This document shows, piece after piece, positions 20,994 through 30,325 of a DNA stretch of 64,000 nucleotides. A program made the position numbers and the translations under genes. Position 1 is the first letter of the stretch. Each line of letters opens with the position of its first letter. The DNA comes from Schizochytrium sp. TIO01. Lineage: Eukaryota; Sar; Bigyra; Thraustochytrida; Thraustochytriidae. The DNA is taken from NCBI GenBank assembly GCA_004764695.1, contig SMSO01000007.1:1743270-1807269 (forward strand), in the 5' to 3' direction. The notes under the pieces were generated by a model that saw only the letters and a list, made by a program, of their open reading frames with translations, was not told the origin of the DNA and made no database searches.

Positions 20994-21641
20994 TTATGAG
21001 TCTTCACTTTCCGCGAGCCGTTTGAGGCGATCCATGAGCTGGATGTGTGAATGGAGAGCCTCTCGGAAAATGTACCAAGATATAAACTTTGGCGCACGAA
21101 TACTTAGTTCTTCATGAACCATCACTTCTCCATCACGCTCAGTTAAACTCCACACAGCAGTAACTCGAACACCCATTGGGCGGTAGGAGGCAGAAGCAAC
21201 TCGATTTTCGTGCGTCCGAAGCATGCTTAATCGATACTTGTGGGAGAAGTGAATAAAAGGCAAAAATCGAGTCAAAGAAGAGGATTCTCTGACAATATAC
21301 CGGTGAAGTTTGTAGTTCGCTTTCGAGGTAGGGAAAGCTGAGCTTGATGAGGATACAGAACCTTGAGCCAAGGAACGATCTGATCGGGAGCGCTGTAATT
21401 GTACAGGTGATTCAACAACAAATTGGCTCATGCGCTCTTTAGATTCTTTCACAGTCATGGCTAAGGATTGCTCCTCTTCGTGCTCCCAAGGTGTGTCCAC
21501 GGTTGGGTCATCAAGGGGCACTACCTCCACAATGTTTGGGTGAAGGCTGCTAATATGTCCAAAGCTGCTAATGAGATCCATTATTCGCTCTGCTGAGCTA
21601 TCAATAGAAACCACATTCTCCACAGACCTTGTGTCGTACAT
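20994..21641 (-). CDS. START/SRPBCC-like lipid-binding-fold protein
   Basis: A 215-residue single-exon protein with its ATG at 21641. The N-terminal pattern IDSSAERIMDLISSFGHISSLHPNI is typical of the SRPBCC (Bet v1/polyketide-cyclase/START) superfamily, in which the first strand leads into an alpha helix and a Trp or His at the pocket entrance. The C-terminal half (beta strands around GVRVTAVWSLTERDGEVMVHEEL, then a long helix ending HIQLMDRLKRLAES) fits the final strands and the long closing helix of that fold. A Ser-rich insertion at about residues 65-110 interrupts it. The superfamily binds hydrophobic ligands; the ligand cannot be told from sequence. It is divergent from the membrane-protein gene at 24489 across a 2.8-kb gap. 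Confidence 0.6.
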   Translation of the reverse strand: MYDTRSVENVVSIDSSAERIMDLISSFGHISSLHPNIVEVVPLDDPTVDTPWEHEEEQSLAMTVKESKERMSQFVVESPVQLQRSRSDRSLAQGSVSSSSSAFPTSKANYKLHRYIVRESSSLTRFLPFIHFSHKYRLSMLRTHENRVASASYRPMGVRVTAVWSLTERDGEVMVHEELSIRAPKFISWYIFREALHSHIQLMDRLKRLAESEDS

Positions 21642-24488
21642 TATATGACCGCACAGCTAGAAATGGTGAGGGTTAATACGATTAATCCTAGTAAACTCTT
21701 TAAGCTGATTGCGTTTTTGCTCCGCTGAAGTGGATATCACCTTGAGGTATTGGTCACAAGCGCTACTGCTGGCGCTTCCGGAGTTACCACAATTACCGTC
21801 AACACAATTCCAAGTTCTCCTATGCAGCTTCAGGATGGCTCGTTGCCAAGTAGGCGCAAAGGGGATTTGAGTTTACGAGGAGGCACTGTCGTGCTGCTCC
21901 TTTCAATGAGTCGAACGTCCTTCTTTCTTGTAGTATTCCCGTGCTTGCCCGAGTTCGATTCACGTGGCAGCCTTTTCTGGCGCGCGCCTACTGCTTCACC
22001 CACCAATCTTTGCCCACTCCTCTGATATCTCCACGTTATTGCTTTTTACTTTTCTCACGTCTGCAGATCCTTAATCTTGCACAGATGTTGGCCTCAAATT
22101 GCCTCGTGTCCTACCTAGTAATCCGCTTTTAGAGACGTTCTGGGTTCGTTGAGCCAAATTTCGATCACAACGAATAATGTGTTTGCAAATGAGCAAAAAT
22201 AGGTAAATGAAAATGAATGAGAAGCTGGCTTCTGCCCATTCGAAGGAACGATAATAGTTGCTAGTACGAGTGCTTCGACAACCTGCGGCTAGTAGACGAG
22301 AAACAGTCTTTCTCCCACCAAGCAATTCTCAATCTGGAGCCCAAGCTGGCGCTTATCCCAAGCAGGTCTTTCGAGGACTGCACGCGCCAACGCCAGGAAT
22401 GTCTCAGTCTTGCTGCCTCAATGAGAACTTCTGCTACTCACCTTCGAAGAGCTCCGTGTGGCTGCTGGCCGCGTGAGTACTCGCAACAGGTAAGTGCTTC
22501 GGTGGAGAGAAACAGTTTTGCTTACAGACTTTTGCCTCCCCACGAGGCTTGCGCGCGCGTGCACAATTTAGTTAATGCGGCTGAGAAGTACTTTTTTTCT
22601 TTTTTCAAAGAAAGGAAGAAGAAAAGCAAAGTAGGTACACCTTCAACTTTGTGGCTTTCACCGTTGCATTCAGCTTTCAGGTATCCTGCGAGTCTTGACT
22701 CAGCTCGAACGTAGTGTCACGAGCATCCCATTCACGTGCCTCTCTTTTCACATCTGAATATAGCTTTGCATCAACTTCCACAACTGCTGTCAGTTAGTTA
22801 GCATTCCATTTTTTATGCACATCATAAACAAGGCCTTCTACAGTGAAGTAGTAGATACCTGGGTACATGTATTATACACATATAAATTTGCGCAGGCAAA
22901 CAACCCATCCTTTCTGGCGAAGGACTACCGTCTCTAGTATAAAAGCTCCTCTTGAAGGCCTGGGTACCTACCTACCTACCTGGAGAGGGAGGTCGGAGTC
23001 GAATGCCTAGTACACACCTCCATCTATCTGATGTCATCATACGGTGACCCCTCACGAATGACCCATACTAGAATGTAGAAAATCGACAACACCTTCAATA
23101 CAGGAACCTGCCTGATTATTGGTGCTTACTGCGGCTCAAGCTCATGACATTTCTGCCACACGTGGGGCCAAGATGAACCTCTGCTCAATGAGGCTGTAGT
23201 ACTGCTGAAACTCTTCGCAATGAGGAGTGTGAGTTAAATTGAAGAGTGAAGTGGTTTACTTCCCTCACTGATACCTACTTTCGTACCTAGTACCTACGTT
23301 TCCTGAGAATACCGGTAGAATATGAAGCAGTGACAAACAAATATGCAAACTGTTTTTGGTTTCTCATGTTATGATGTAGTACAGTAGAGCATGCTTTAAT
23401 CTCCCTTTCGCAAGTGAGAGATATTGTCCCATTTTAGGAGTAATTGTCATTAGGGAGGCGTGCGACTACAGTTATTTGCAAAACCGAATGAGCCAGAAAA
23501 CTTGAATACTATTTAGATGAGAACTACAAGAAAATAGATACTCGGAGTTGCAGATTTGTTCAAAGAAGGTATAGGTAGGTGGGCACCTACGTAATCTAGA
23601 CATCTGTAATCAGTTTGTTGATTTCTTCATGTAAACTATGCTTCGTTGAGGAAGAAGCAGTACGTAGGTAGAGATAGTCAGACAGCATGTAATACTTAAA
23701 AAAAACAAAAAACGCAGCATGTTAGCTAAGCTACTTTGGCTATTGCAAAAGGTCCTTTGGATTAAAAAAGTAAATGGGTAACATATGAACCTTGAAATCG
23801 TGCATACGGCGAGGCCAACTTCTAAGGTATAATGTCGAAAGCACAGCTGGTTTAAAGTTCATTTGCTGAGACTTTGACCAGCTCGTTCTCTAATCACTAA
23901 GCCTGACAGTCACTCAAGAAGGCTCCCAATACTCCGAAACCTAATCATGATTATATAAAAGTAATGAACAAACGATGGGATACTAACTTTGGAGGATCCA
24001 ACAATATCATGCACTTGCGACAACGATAGAATCGGCCTATTTACTGTTTTAATTTAGGAGTAGTCGCCTCTTTTTACGATACAGCGCAATTGCTTTTTGC
24101 TCTCAACTTCCTTAGCCTTAGAGGAGATACTCTTTCTTAAGCTAACGCATATATACCAACAACTACTACTACTAATGGGAGCTACCAGGTCGTTAAAATT
24201 GATGAGAGCGTCGTTTGATAGTCTCTGCTATTGCAACCCAATTGGTTTTCATCCAGACCGAGGCAGTCCCAGAAAGAATCACACCATCGTTGTGGGCGAG
24301 TGAGACAGTCGGCGAACTTGATAGCTGACAGCTCTTTACTACGGCTGAGCGAAACCTTGTAAACACAGAAAAATTGAGGGAGATTTCCCTCTTGCGAGCA
24401 AAGCGAAACTAAAGCGAATCCGCTCTTCAAAACGCGACTGTTCAGATACTACTCAGTGCTGGACTGAGTTTGCAATCTCTGCTTGAGG
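21642..24488. promoter_or_regulatory. 2.8-kb divergent intergenic region
   Basis: The region separates two divergent genes and must carry both promoters. It holds several TACCTACC/GGTAGGTA-type motifs (22962-22980, 23281-23298, 23571-23590, 23661-23670). A good splice-donor-like site (CAACAG|GTAAGTGC) lies at 22485-22495 on the plus strand and might mark a 5' untranslated exon of the downstream gene (inference). The short frames here have no recognisable content. Confidence 0.4.
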
Positions 24489-25709
24489 ATGATTGCTTGC
24501 CCAGTGCTTACGATGCGAGACGTCAGGGCAGAAGCCTGCCGCGAAGATCCGCCGCCACAAAGTAAAAATGCTAAAGGAGCTCATCCTCGTGTGCTTCCGC
24601 TTGTAGGATTTTGGATGCTGACTGGCTACCTTGCTCAAGCTATGGAGGAACATGCTGTCAGCAGGGCCATGGATTCGAAGATTGCTTGCAAAGGTCTTCC
24701 GGATTTTGTCCACGATCGAGTTACTCAAGTGCGCCCGATGGCGTCTTTTGGCATGGACATTTATGCTCCCGATGCACTTGTGTTGGGTTGTTTTCTGCCG
24801 CTTCTTGCACTTGTGCTGGAGCGTGTTTGGATGCAAAATCAAACTTACTTCGCCCGAATCGTGCGGCGGATTTTATTTCTTCACAGTCTCTTTATTTTTC
24901 TTCATGCTGTAAGTTGTGGGTCATTTTTAAAATTGAACCGTTCATGTACAGGCTCTTCTAGCGAATGAATTCTGACAAGGTTTTCGTTTGTATACATGTG
25001 AGTACATCTCTCTCTCTCTGTCTATATGTATATACCTGTACCTGCGATACTATAGTGCTGTTGTATGGCTACAATTATGCCGCTACTCGGTTCAACGCAG
25101 AGCGCCTCAATGGTTGCATTCTTGGCACCACCGCTAATTCACGTAGGCCAGATTGAGCTGATCATCATTACTTCTTTCTTGGTGTTTTGGAGTGATCTCT
25201 CACCTGCCACTAAAATTGTGACTCTTATTATGGGTCCATTCACTGCTTTCGTTAAAATTGCCTCAGGTGACTTGTATTCCATCGATGTAGTTATAGAAAT
25301 TTGCTACTGTGTACCATTCATCTTACTTCATCGCGAGGAGCTTATTCACTGGCTAAAGGCTCAGCCTTCAAAGTCTGGTCTTCGATCTTGGAAAATTTTT
25401 GTGGGTCCTACTACAAATGGCGATGAACTGTTGACTCTCTGTCCCAGAGAAAAACGCGTTTTTGGCCGGCAAGACCTCCCATCTCGTTGGGTCTCCCGTG
25501 CTCATCTTCTGGTCTCTCACGATCCTACCTCAAGCGAGACTATCAAATGCGAATGCATTGGTCAGGCAGGTGTTATTGTGCATGATGAGACTAAAAACTT
25601 ATCGTGGGATGTTTCAGGAGGCTCTTCCTTCAATTGGTCTACGGATTACACTGTTGAAGTGCCTGCGTCCGAAGGAGAGGCTTATTTTCTCACACTAAAG
25701 CAGATGTGA
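24489..25709 (+). CDS. Multi-pass membrane protein with a possible FHA-like C-terminal domain (two exons)
   Basis: Exon 1 is 24489-24908 and exon 2 is 25056-25709. The 147-nt intron has donor GCT|GTAAGT and acceptor ACTATAG|TGC; both junctions are phase 0 and the join gives 357 residues. ATG 24510 is an alternative start. Several hydrophobic segments follow one another from about residue 95 to 235, including LVLGCFLPLLALVLERVW, IVRRILFLHSLFIFLHA (crossing the splice), IIITSFLVFWSDL and VVIEICYCVPFILL. The last ~110 residues are predicted soluble and beta-rich, with FGR at about 276-278 and SRAH at 287-290. Those are the two core signatures of a forkhead-associated phosphothreonine-binding domain, though the spacing between them is short, so the FHA call is tentative. 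Function is unknown. It converges with msrA. Confidence 0.6.
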
Positions 25710-26079
25710 TAAAATACGCCTAACAACGAGAGCTGTCTTATCTATTCATGAATTGCCAACAGGCTTGTTGGTTTAATCTTTACGCAGCCTTTCATGAAAG
25801 TGTAGGACTTAAGACGCGAATGTGGCATTTATCAATTTTTCACACGTCTTCCCGAAGATTGGATTTGCTTTCGAGCTGAACGGTGCAAATGTTGATGGAT
25901 TACGTACGTATCTTGCAAGATCAATAATTTTTTTTAAATAAGAACGAGCTGAACACTATCGTCCTTGCAAGCTTGGCTTTTTATCTAGATTAAGAAAGAT
26001 TGAAGTATTTCAGAAAGTTCTTGTTATTTTATATTGTTGTTTTATTGCCCCCTCCTTTTAAAGAACGGTGTATTTGCAA

Positions 26080-26107
26080 AGGTGTTTTCATTTGAATGAA
26101 GACACCT
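26080..26107. terminator. Stem-loop, 12-bp stem with TTGA loop
   Basis: AGGTGTTTTCAT and ATGAAGACACCT pair over 12 bp with one G-T wobble around the loop TTGA. It lies in the overlap of two converging 3' regions. Role as a 3'-end or transcription-separation element is inference. Confidence 0.4.
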
Positions 26108-26138
26108 GCGATCATGTGTCTGCCCACTTGACCTTTTG

Positions 26139-26164
26139 ATCAACTGGTCAAAAAACCAGTTGAT
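26139..26164. terminator. Stem-loop, perfect 10-bp stem with CAAAAA loop
   Basis: ATCAACTGGT and ACCAGTTGAT are perfect inverted repeats around CAAAAA. It ends 32 nt past the msrA stop codon and would fold in the msrA 3' untranslated region. On the minus strand the loop reads TTTTTG. Confidence 0.4.
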
Positions 26165-26195
26165 TATTTTTTGAAGCATCTAGGTAAAAACAATG

Positions 26196-26915
26196 TCACT
26201 GCTTGGATGCTGGAGGCCACTCGATAGGGGTCTTGGGCTGGCGAATAACACAGTGCGGCGAGGGTGCATGGACAGCCCAGTAGTCTTCCCCAAGTTTAGG
26301 TGCGTACTTCTCCTTGAGATCCTCAGGAACCCATTTCTCCCACGACGCAAGTTGGATGCCAAGAGGCATAGCCGAGCAGTACGGGCGGCTGCCAGGTCTC
26401 GCAAGGTACTGCTGATGATACTGCTCCGCGTAGTAGAAGTTTTTCAGGGGCTCAACTGTTGTGGTAATGTCTCTGCCGATCTGGGTTTCGTACTGAGCAA
26501 TTGCGCATTCAGCAATCCGCCTCTGGTCCTCTGTCGTATACAGAACGATGCTGCGATATTGAGTGCCTCGGTCATTGCCCTGGCCATTGACCTGTGTAGG
26601 ATCATGACTTTGCAGAAATTGTCTCATGACGTCCACAAATGAAAGGTCTTCAGGTTTCCAAGCCACTCGAACTGCTTCTGCGTGTCCAGTAGTGCCGCTG
26701 CACACAGACTCGTACGTCGGGTTGTCCGTGTGGCCTCCTGCGTAAACAACTGCTGTTGAGTACATGCCTGGCATGCGCCAAAATCCAGTTTCAGACCCCC
26801 AGAAGCAACCGTTGCCCAAAACAATTGTCTCGCATCCTTCAAAGTCTCCTGTAACGGGTGTCTTCAGAATGTAGTGGGGCTCCGTCACTTCAGTGCTAGC
26901 CTTGTTGCCCATCAT
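26196..26915 (-). CDS. msrA: Peptide methionine (S)-S-oxide reductase MsrA
   Basis: A 239-residue protein that reduces the S-epimer of methionine sulfoxide in proteins and free methionine, using thioredoxin-derived electrons. The catalytic GNGCFWG motif is at residues 34-40 with C37 as nucleophile. Family motifs YAGG, GHAEAV and a QSHDPTQVNGQGNDRGTQYR segment follow in order, and further cysteines near the C-terminus (YCSAMP, HCVIR) could be resolving residues. Length is at the upper end for eukaryotic MsrA owing to a ~35-residue C-terminal extension after EKWVPEDL. The start is the first in-frame ATG. Upstream of it the frame stays open for 27 more codons with a basic, Ser/Ala-rich sequence resembling a mitochondrial presequence but without an ATG, so an upstream exon is possible. 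It diverges from the gamma-carbonic anhydrase gene. Confidence 0.93.
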   Translation of the reverse strand: MMGNKASTEVTEPHYILKTPVTGDFEGCETIVLGNGCFWGSETGFWRMPGMYSTAVVYAGGHTDNPTYESVCSGTTGHAEAVRVAWKPEDLSFVDVMRQFLQSHDPTQVNGQGNDRGTQYRSIVLYTTEDQRRIAECAIAQYETQIGRDITTTVEPLKNFYYAEQYHQQYLARPGSRPYCSAMPLGIQLASWEKWVPEDLKEKYAPKLGEDYWAVHAPSPHCVIRQPKTPIEWPPASKQ

Positions 26916-28697
26916 TCCCAATTGACGCCGTGCGACGCTGGAACTTGCGCCGCTGCGGGATAACTTCTTCGCAAGCGTTGCGAAAATCTTGCCAGGTTAC
27001 GAGCGCAAGCCCGGTTATCTACCACGAGAAAGTTATAAAGCTCGGCAAGAGGATCTCTGGCGTGTCAGCTTGCTTGTTTTGGATTTGCTTGCTTTAAAAC
27101 TTCTTCAAGAAACGCTCCGCAAAAGTATCCAGTTTATAAATTATTAACGAAAACAAAGAAGAGTAAATGAATATCCCAACAAGTAGGTACTGACCACCAT
27201 GAAACTATGAAGCCCTCAACGAGTGTGCGCACAACGAGCGAGTGAAAATCCAGAAAACTGAACAACGAAGCAATGTAAAAGCGCCGTCGAGCTTTCCCAG
27301 TTTCGTCGAGATTCATTTATCACCTCCGTTCGTTTGCACAAAAGAAGTGTGCTGCAATACTGCTTCTATTATGATCAATACTCAGCACTAGGTACTACAA
27401 AACCAAGCACTTCAGCAGTCACCAACAACGCAGCATTGCTATTTTGGCGAGGCGAGCTCAAACCTGGTGCTGGTCTGCTCGGTCCTTCGCAGGACGTGAG
27501 CAACTGGCTTGTTCAACCTGGCCTAGCCTGACGACGATGAGGCTCATCTGCGCTGCACTTGGGCTGCCAGAAAACGGAGCGTACTCTTGAAATTGTAATC
27601 GCAAAGCCTACATAGGACTAATTAAATAGACTATCGAGCATCGCATTGATCAGCTCGTTGCCCCTTTAGCGCCGCGCCATCGAGCACACTGGATGTGGCC
27701 AAGAAGAGCAACATCTGCACGGCGCCATATGATTAAACAATCACGAAGAGGGTGAACGGTCCACGTTGATTGATTGAACCTTGGGCCAATATCCAGAGCA
27801 TCAACTCAGGTATTCAGAGACATCACACGCATCCTCAGAATGCTGTCAAAGCAAGAAAAGTCTTAGCTAGGTAGTTCTACAAACTGTGCAAGTTTCATGG
27901 CACTTGGGGCCGAGATCAGTGCTCATAACTAGCGCTCGCCAATCTGCTCGTGGGTTGTGGAACTCCGATTGATCTCAATTCCGTGGCCTCAACTTTGATG
28001 TGCTAGTTCTAACACTCCAGCGACTGTGGGGTCTCCTAAAATGCCAAGTTCGACATTGGCATACACCAAACCACGATCTGCCGCTTCTTATCTTCCCGCT
28101 GCTGTTCTTTGACAAGCTCACTTGAACGTGCTCTTGATCCCAGAGCAATATCATTTTCCAGCCAAAGCTTGAACGGAAAAGCGGCTCTTACGCACAATTC
28201 CATCGTTAATCTTGGGAGGAATCCATGCCTCTCGCTCTTAAGTAAAACGCTAAGAGTCAGTCTGCTCCTTACTTGCATGAAATAGATAGGAGCAGAGCAT
28301 GGAGGTGCCTCTTATGCGCTACTCTAGCAATGGCTAAGAGTGCCTAAGAAGAGAGAAGACTGGCAGTATCGTAGTTACGATATAATATAGTGCTCACCTA
28401 GTATGTAGAAAGTAGTGCATCAAGGCAATCGCAGAAATTGGAGCTGGTGGGAAGACTTGACGGTACGTGAGCCTGGATTGCGCAGCGAGGAAGGACCTGT
28501 TGAGAGATGCCTCGACACGTACAGATTACTTCAAACTTACGTCAAAGGGCTGGTGCAGAAACGACTCTAAAGGAGAGAAGAATGACCGGCATTCCGCCCC
28601 AGTGGGCTCGCACGAAACCCGGGAACGCGTTAATAACTAACTTTTGGGTGATTGAAAACAGACCTGTAGATTTAAAGGCATTGGCTCGACACCCACA
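26916..28697. promoter_or_regulatory. Divergent intergenic region between msrA and gamma-carbonic anhydrase
   Basis: 1.8 kb that must hold both promoters. I see a short GTAGGTAC motif at 27184-27190 but no recognisable gene; the small frames here have no domains or biased composition. Confidence 0.45.
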
Positions 28698-29557
28698 ATG
28701 GCATTTGCGATTTGTGCAAGGCAGTTGGCACCCAGACACTGCGCACCAGTCCGCAAATCTGGACTCAGGCTCAGTCCTATTCTGCAACAGCAACAACAAC
28801 AACATGTGAGGTGCCTCAGCACAAAACATAAGACCAACAACCGGCACGAAGCTGCTGGACCTGGCCTCGCCGGTGGAATTTATGAGTTGGACGGCCCTGG
28901 AGATCACGCAATTTCACCTCGCATTGCTGACTCTGCATGGGTGGCACCGAACGCGATCATCATTGGAGATGTTGAGATTGGCGAGGATGCTAGTATCTGG
29001 TGGAACACTGTGATTCGCGGTGACAAGGATCTCATTCGTATCGGGGCACGCACTAACATCCAGGACGGTTGCGTTCTGCATACCGATGCCGGCATCAAGA
29101 TGGAGATTGGCGAAGGTTGTACAGTTGGCCACATGGCCATGCTCCATGGTTGTACTATCCACGACAACACTCTTATTGGCCTTGGTGCCACTATTCTCAA
29201 CAAGTAAGTTGGTAAGATATTGTAAAGGCGACCGGCGACTAGACCATGCTAGGTTTGAAATATTCTCAGCACAAAAGATCGTAATTGCTCGAGTGCTGAT
29301 TTGAAAACGTAATACTGACAAGCAACTATTTCCTGTACCTTAAACCTTGAAGAGCTGAGATCGGCCCGAACTGCCTTGTAGGTGCGAACGCTCTTGTCAC
29401 AGAGAACAAAAAGATCCCCGAGGGTTCTTTGGTAACAGGTGTGAACAAGGTTGCCCGGCACCTGAACGAAAACGAGATTGAGGGCCTTCGACGCAGCGCT
29501 AACGGTTACGTTGCTAATTCTAAGCGATACCAGAAAACGATGGTGAAGAAGAGATGA
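28698..29557 (+). CDS. Mitochondrial gamma-class carbonic anhydrase (two exons)
   Basis: Exon 1 is 28698-29203 and exon 2 is 29353-29557. The 149-nt intron (donor AA|GTAAGT, acceptor TTGAAG|A) is phase 2 and restores LNK-AEIGPNCLVGANALV, exactly the hexapeptide-repeat continuity expected of the left-handed beta-helix. The product has 236 residues. Residues 1-45 are rich in Arg, Ala, Ser and Gln with no acids, as in a mitochondrial presequence. The helix contains R107-G-D109, the NIQDG segment, and the three zinc histidines H128 (VLHT), H145 (VGH) and H150 (MLHGC), so the metal site is complete. In plants and many protists this family sits on the matrix side of respiratory complex I as a trimer; that role is likely here, with catalytic activity possible. 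It converges with the MYB gene. Confidence 0.93.
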
Positions 29558-30325
29558 TATGTTTGGTGCTCTATCACAACATCAGATGTTGCAATTATGC
29601 TTGCAACTTCTTGTCAGAGCAAGGAGTTTCCCGGGTGTCTAATTGTTTCTCTATCAAGCGATGCGTTAATTAAACTTTCCCATGGCCAGGCAGAGATACA
29701 GCTTGAACAAGGACGGACAGAATGCAGAAAGGATGAAATTGGGAGAGACAAGCAGCCAGGGAGGGTGAGTCACTCTATGCAAGCTAATAGAATTGAAGCT
29801 TACAAATACAACATATTATTACCTTGATGACTCACTTGAGGGGTTTAAACCTTACCAAGTCTTTCTTTTATGAAATAGATCTATAATATCATATATAATA
29901 TTATGTATTATAGTAGTGATTAGTAAAGTTGCAAAACATTCCTTGCAAATCAGAGTTTGAAAAGGTTAGGGTGTCACATTCAAGCTGATTAATTTTGTCA
30001 AGAGAGGAGAAAAAGGTAAAAGCCAAGACAGAAGACTGACTTGTGAAAAGTAAATTCTGAGACAAAAAACGTGAAGAAATCAATACAAAACCATCTTATC
30101 AAGCTACTCATGCAAGGTCCGTGCCATTGTTATGTCGTTGCTTTCCCTATTCCACTATACAGATGTAGTGAGGTACTGTCTCGATGTTGTAAAATCTTAC
30201 AACAGCGAAATATATTTTAGCTCGTGTATTTATCCACAGCATGAATAAACGAGCAAATTTACTTAGAGGTTGCATCTGGACCTCCAAGTAAAAGTTGTGC
30301 CAAAATTTACTACATTAGAAATCTT
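29558..30325. other. Convergent 3' intergenic region
   Basis: 768 bp of AT-rich sequence between the gamma-CA stop and the MYB stop. A run of ATATAAT/TATTATG sequence lies near 29882-29912. No gene was recognised. Confidence 0.55.

Larger units (their letters stand above)
25710..26195. other. Convergent 3' intergenic region with two hairpins
   Basis: 486 bp between the stop codons of the FHA-like membrane gene and msrA. Apart from two strong inverted repeats described separately, the region is AT-rich with no coding signal. Confidence 0.6.

Noticed and set aside
24953-24997. Possible micro-exon between the two exons of the FHA-like membrane gene (acceptor CTTCTAG, donor CAT|GTGAGT)
   Set aside because: It is phase-compatible, but the direct 24909-25055 splice is simpler and its junctions are equally good; transcripts would be needed to prefer the micro-exon.
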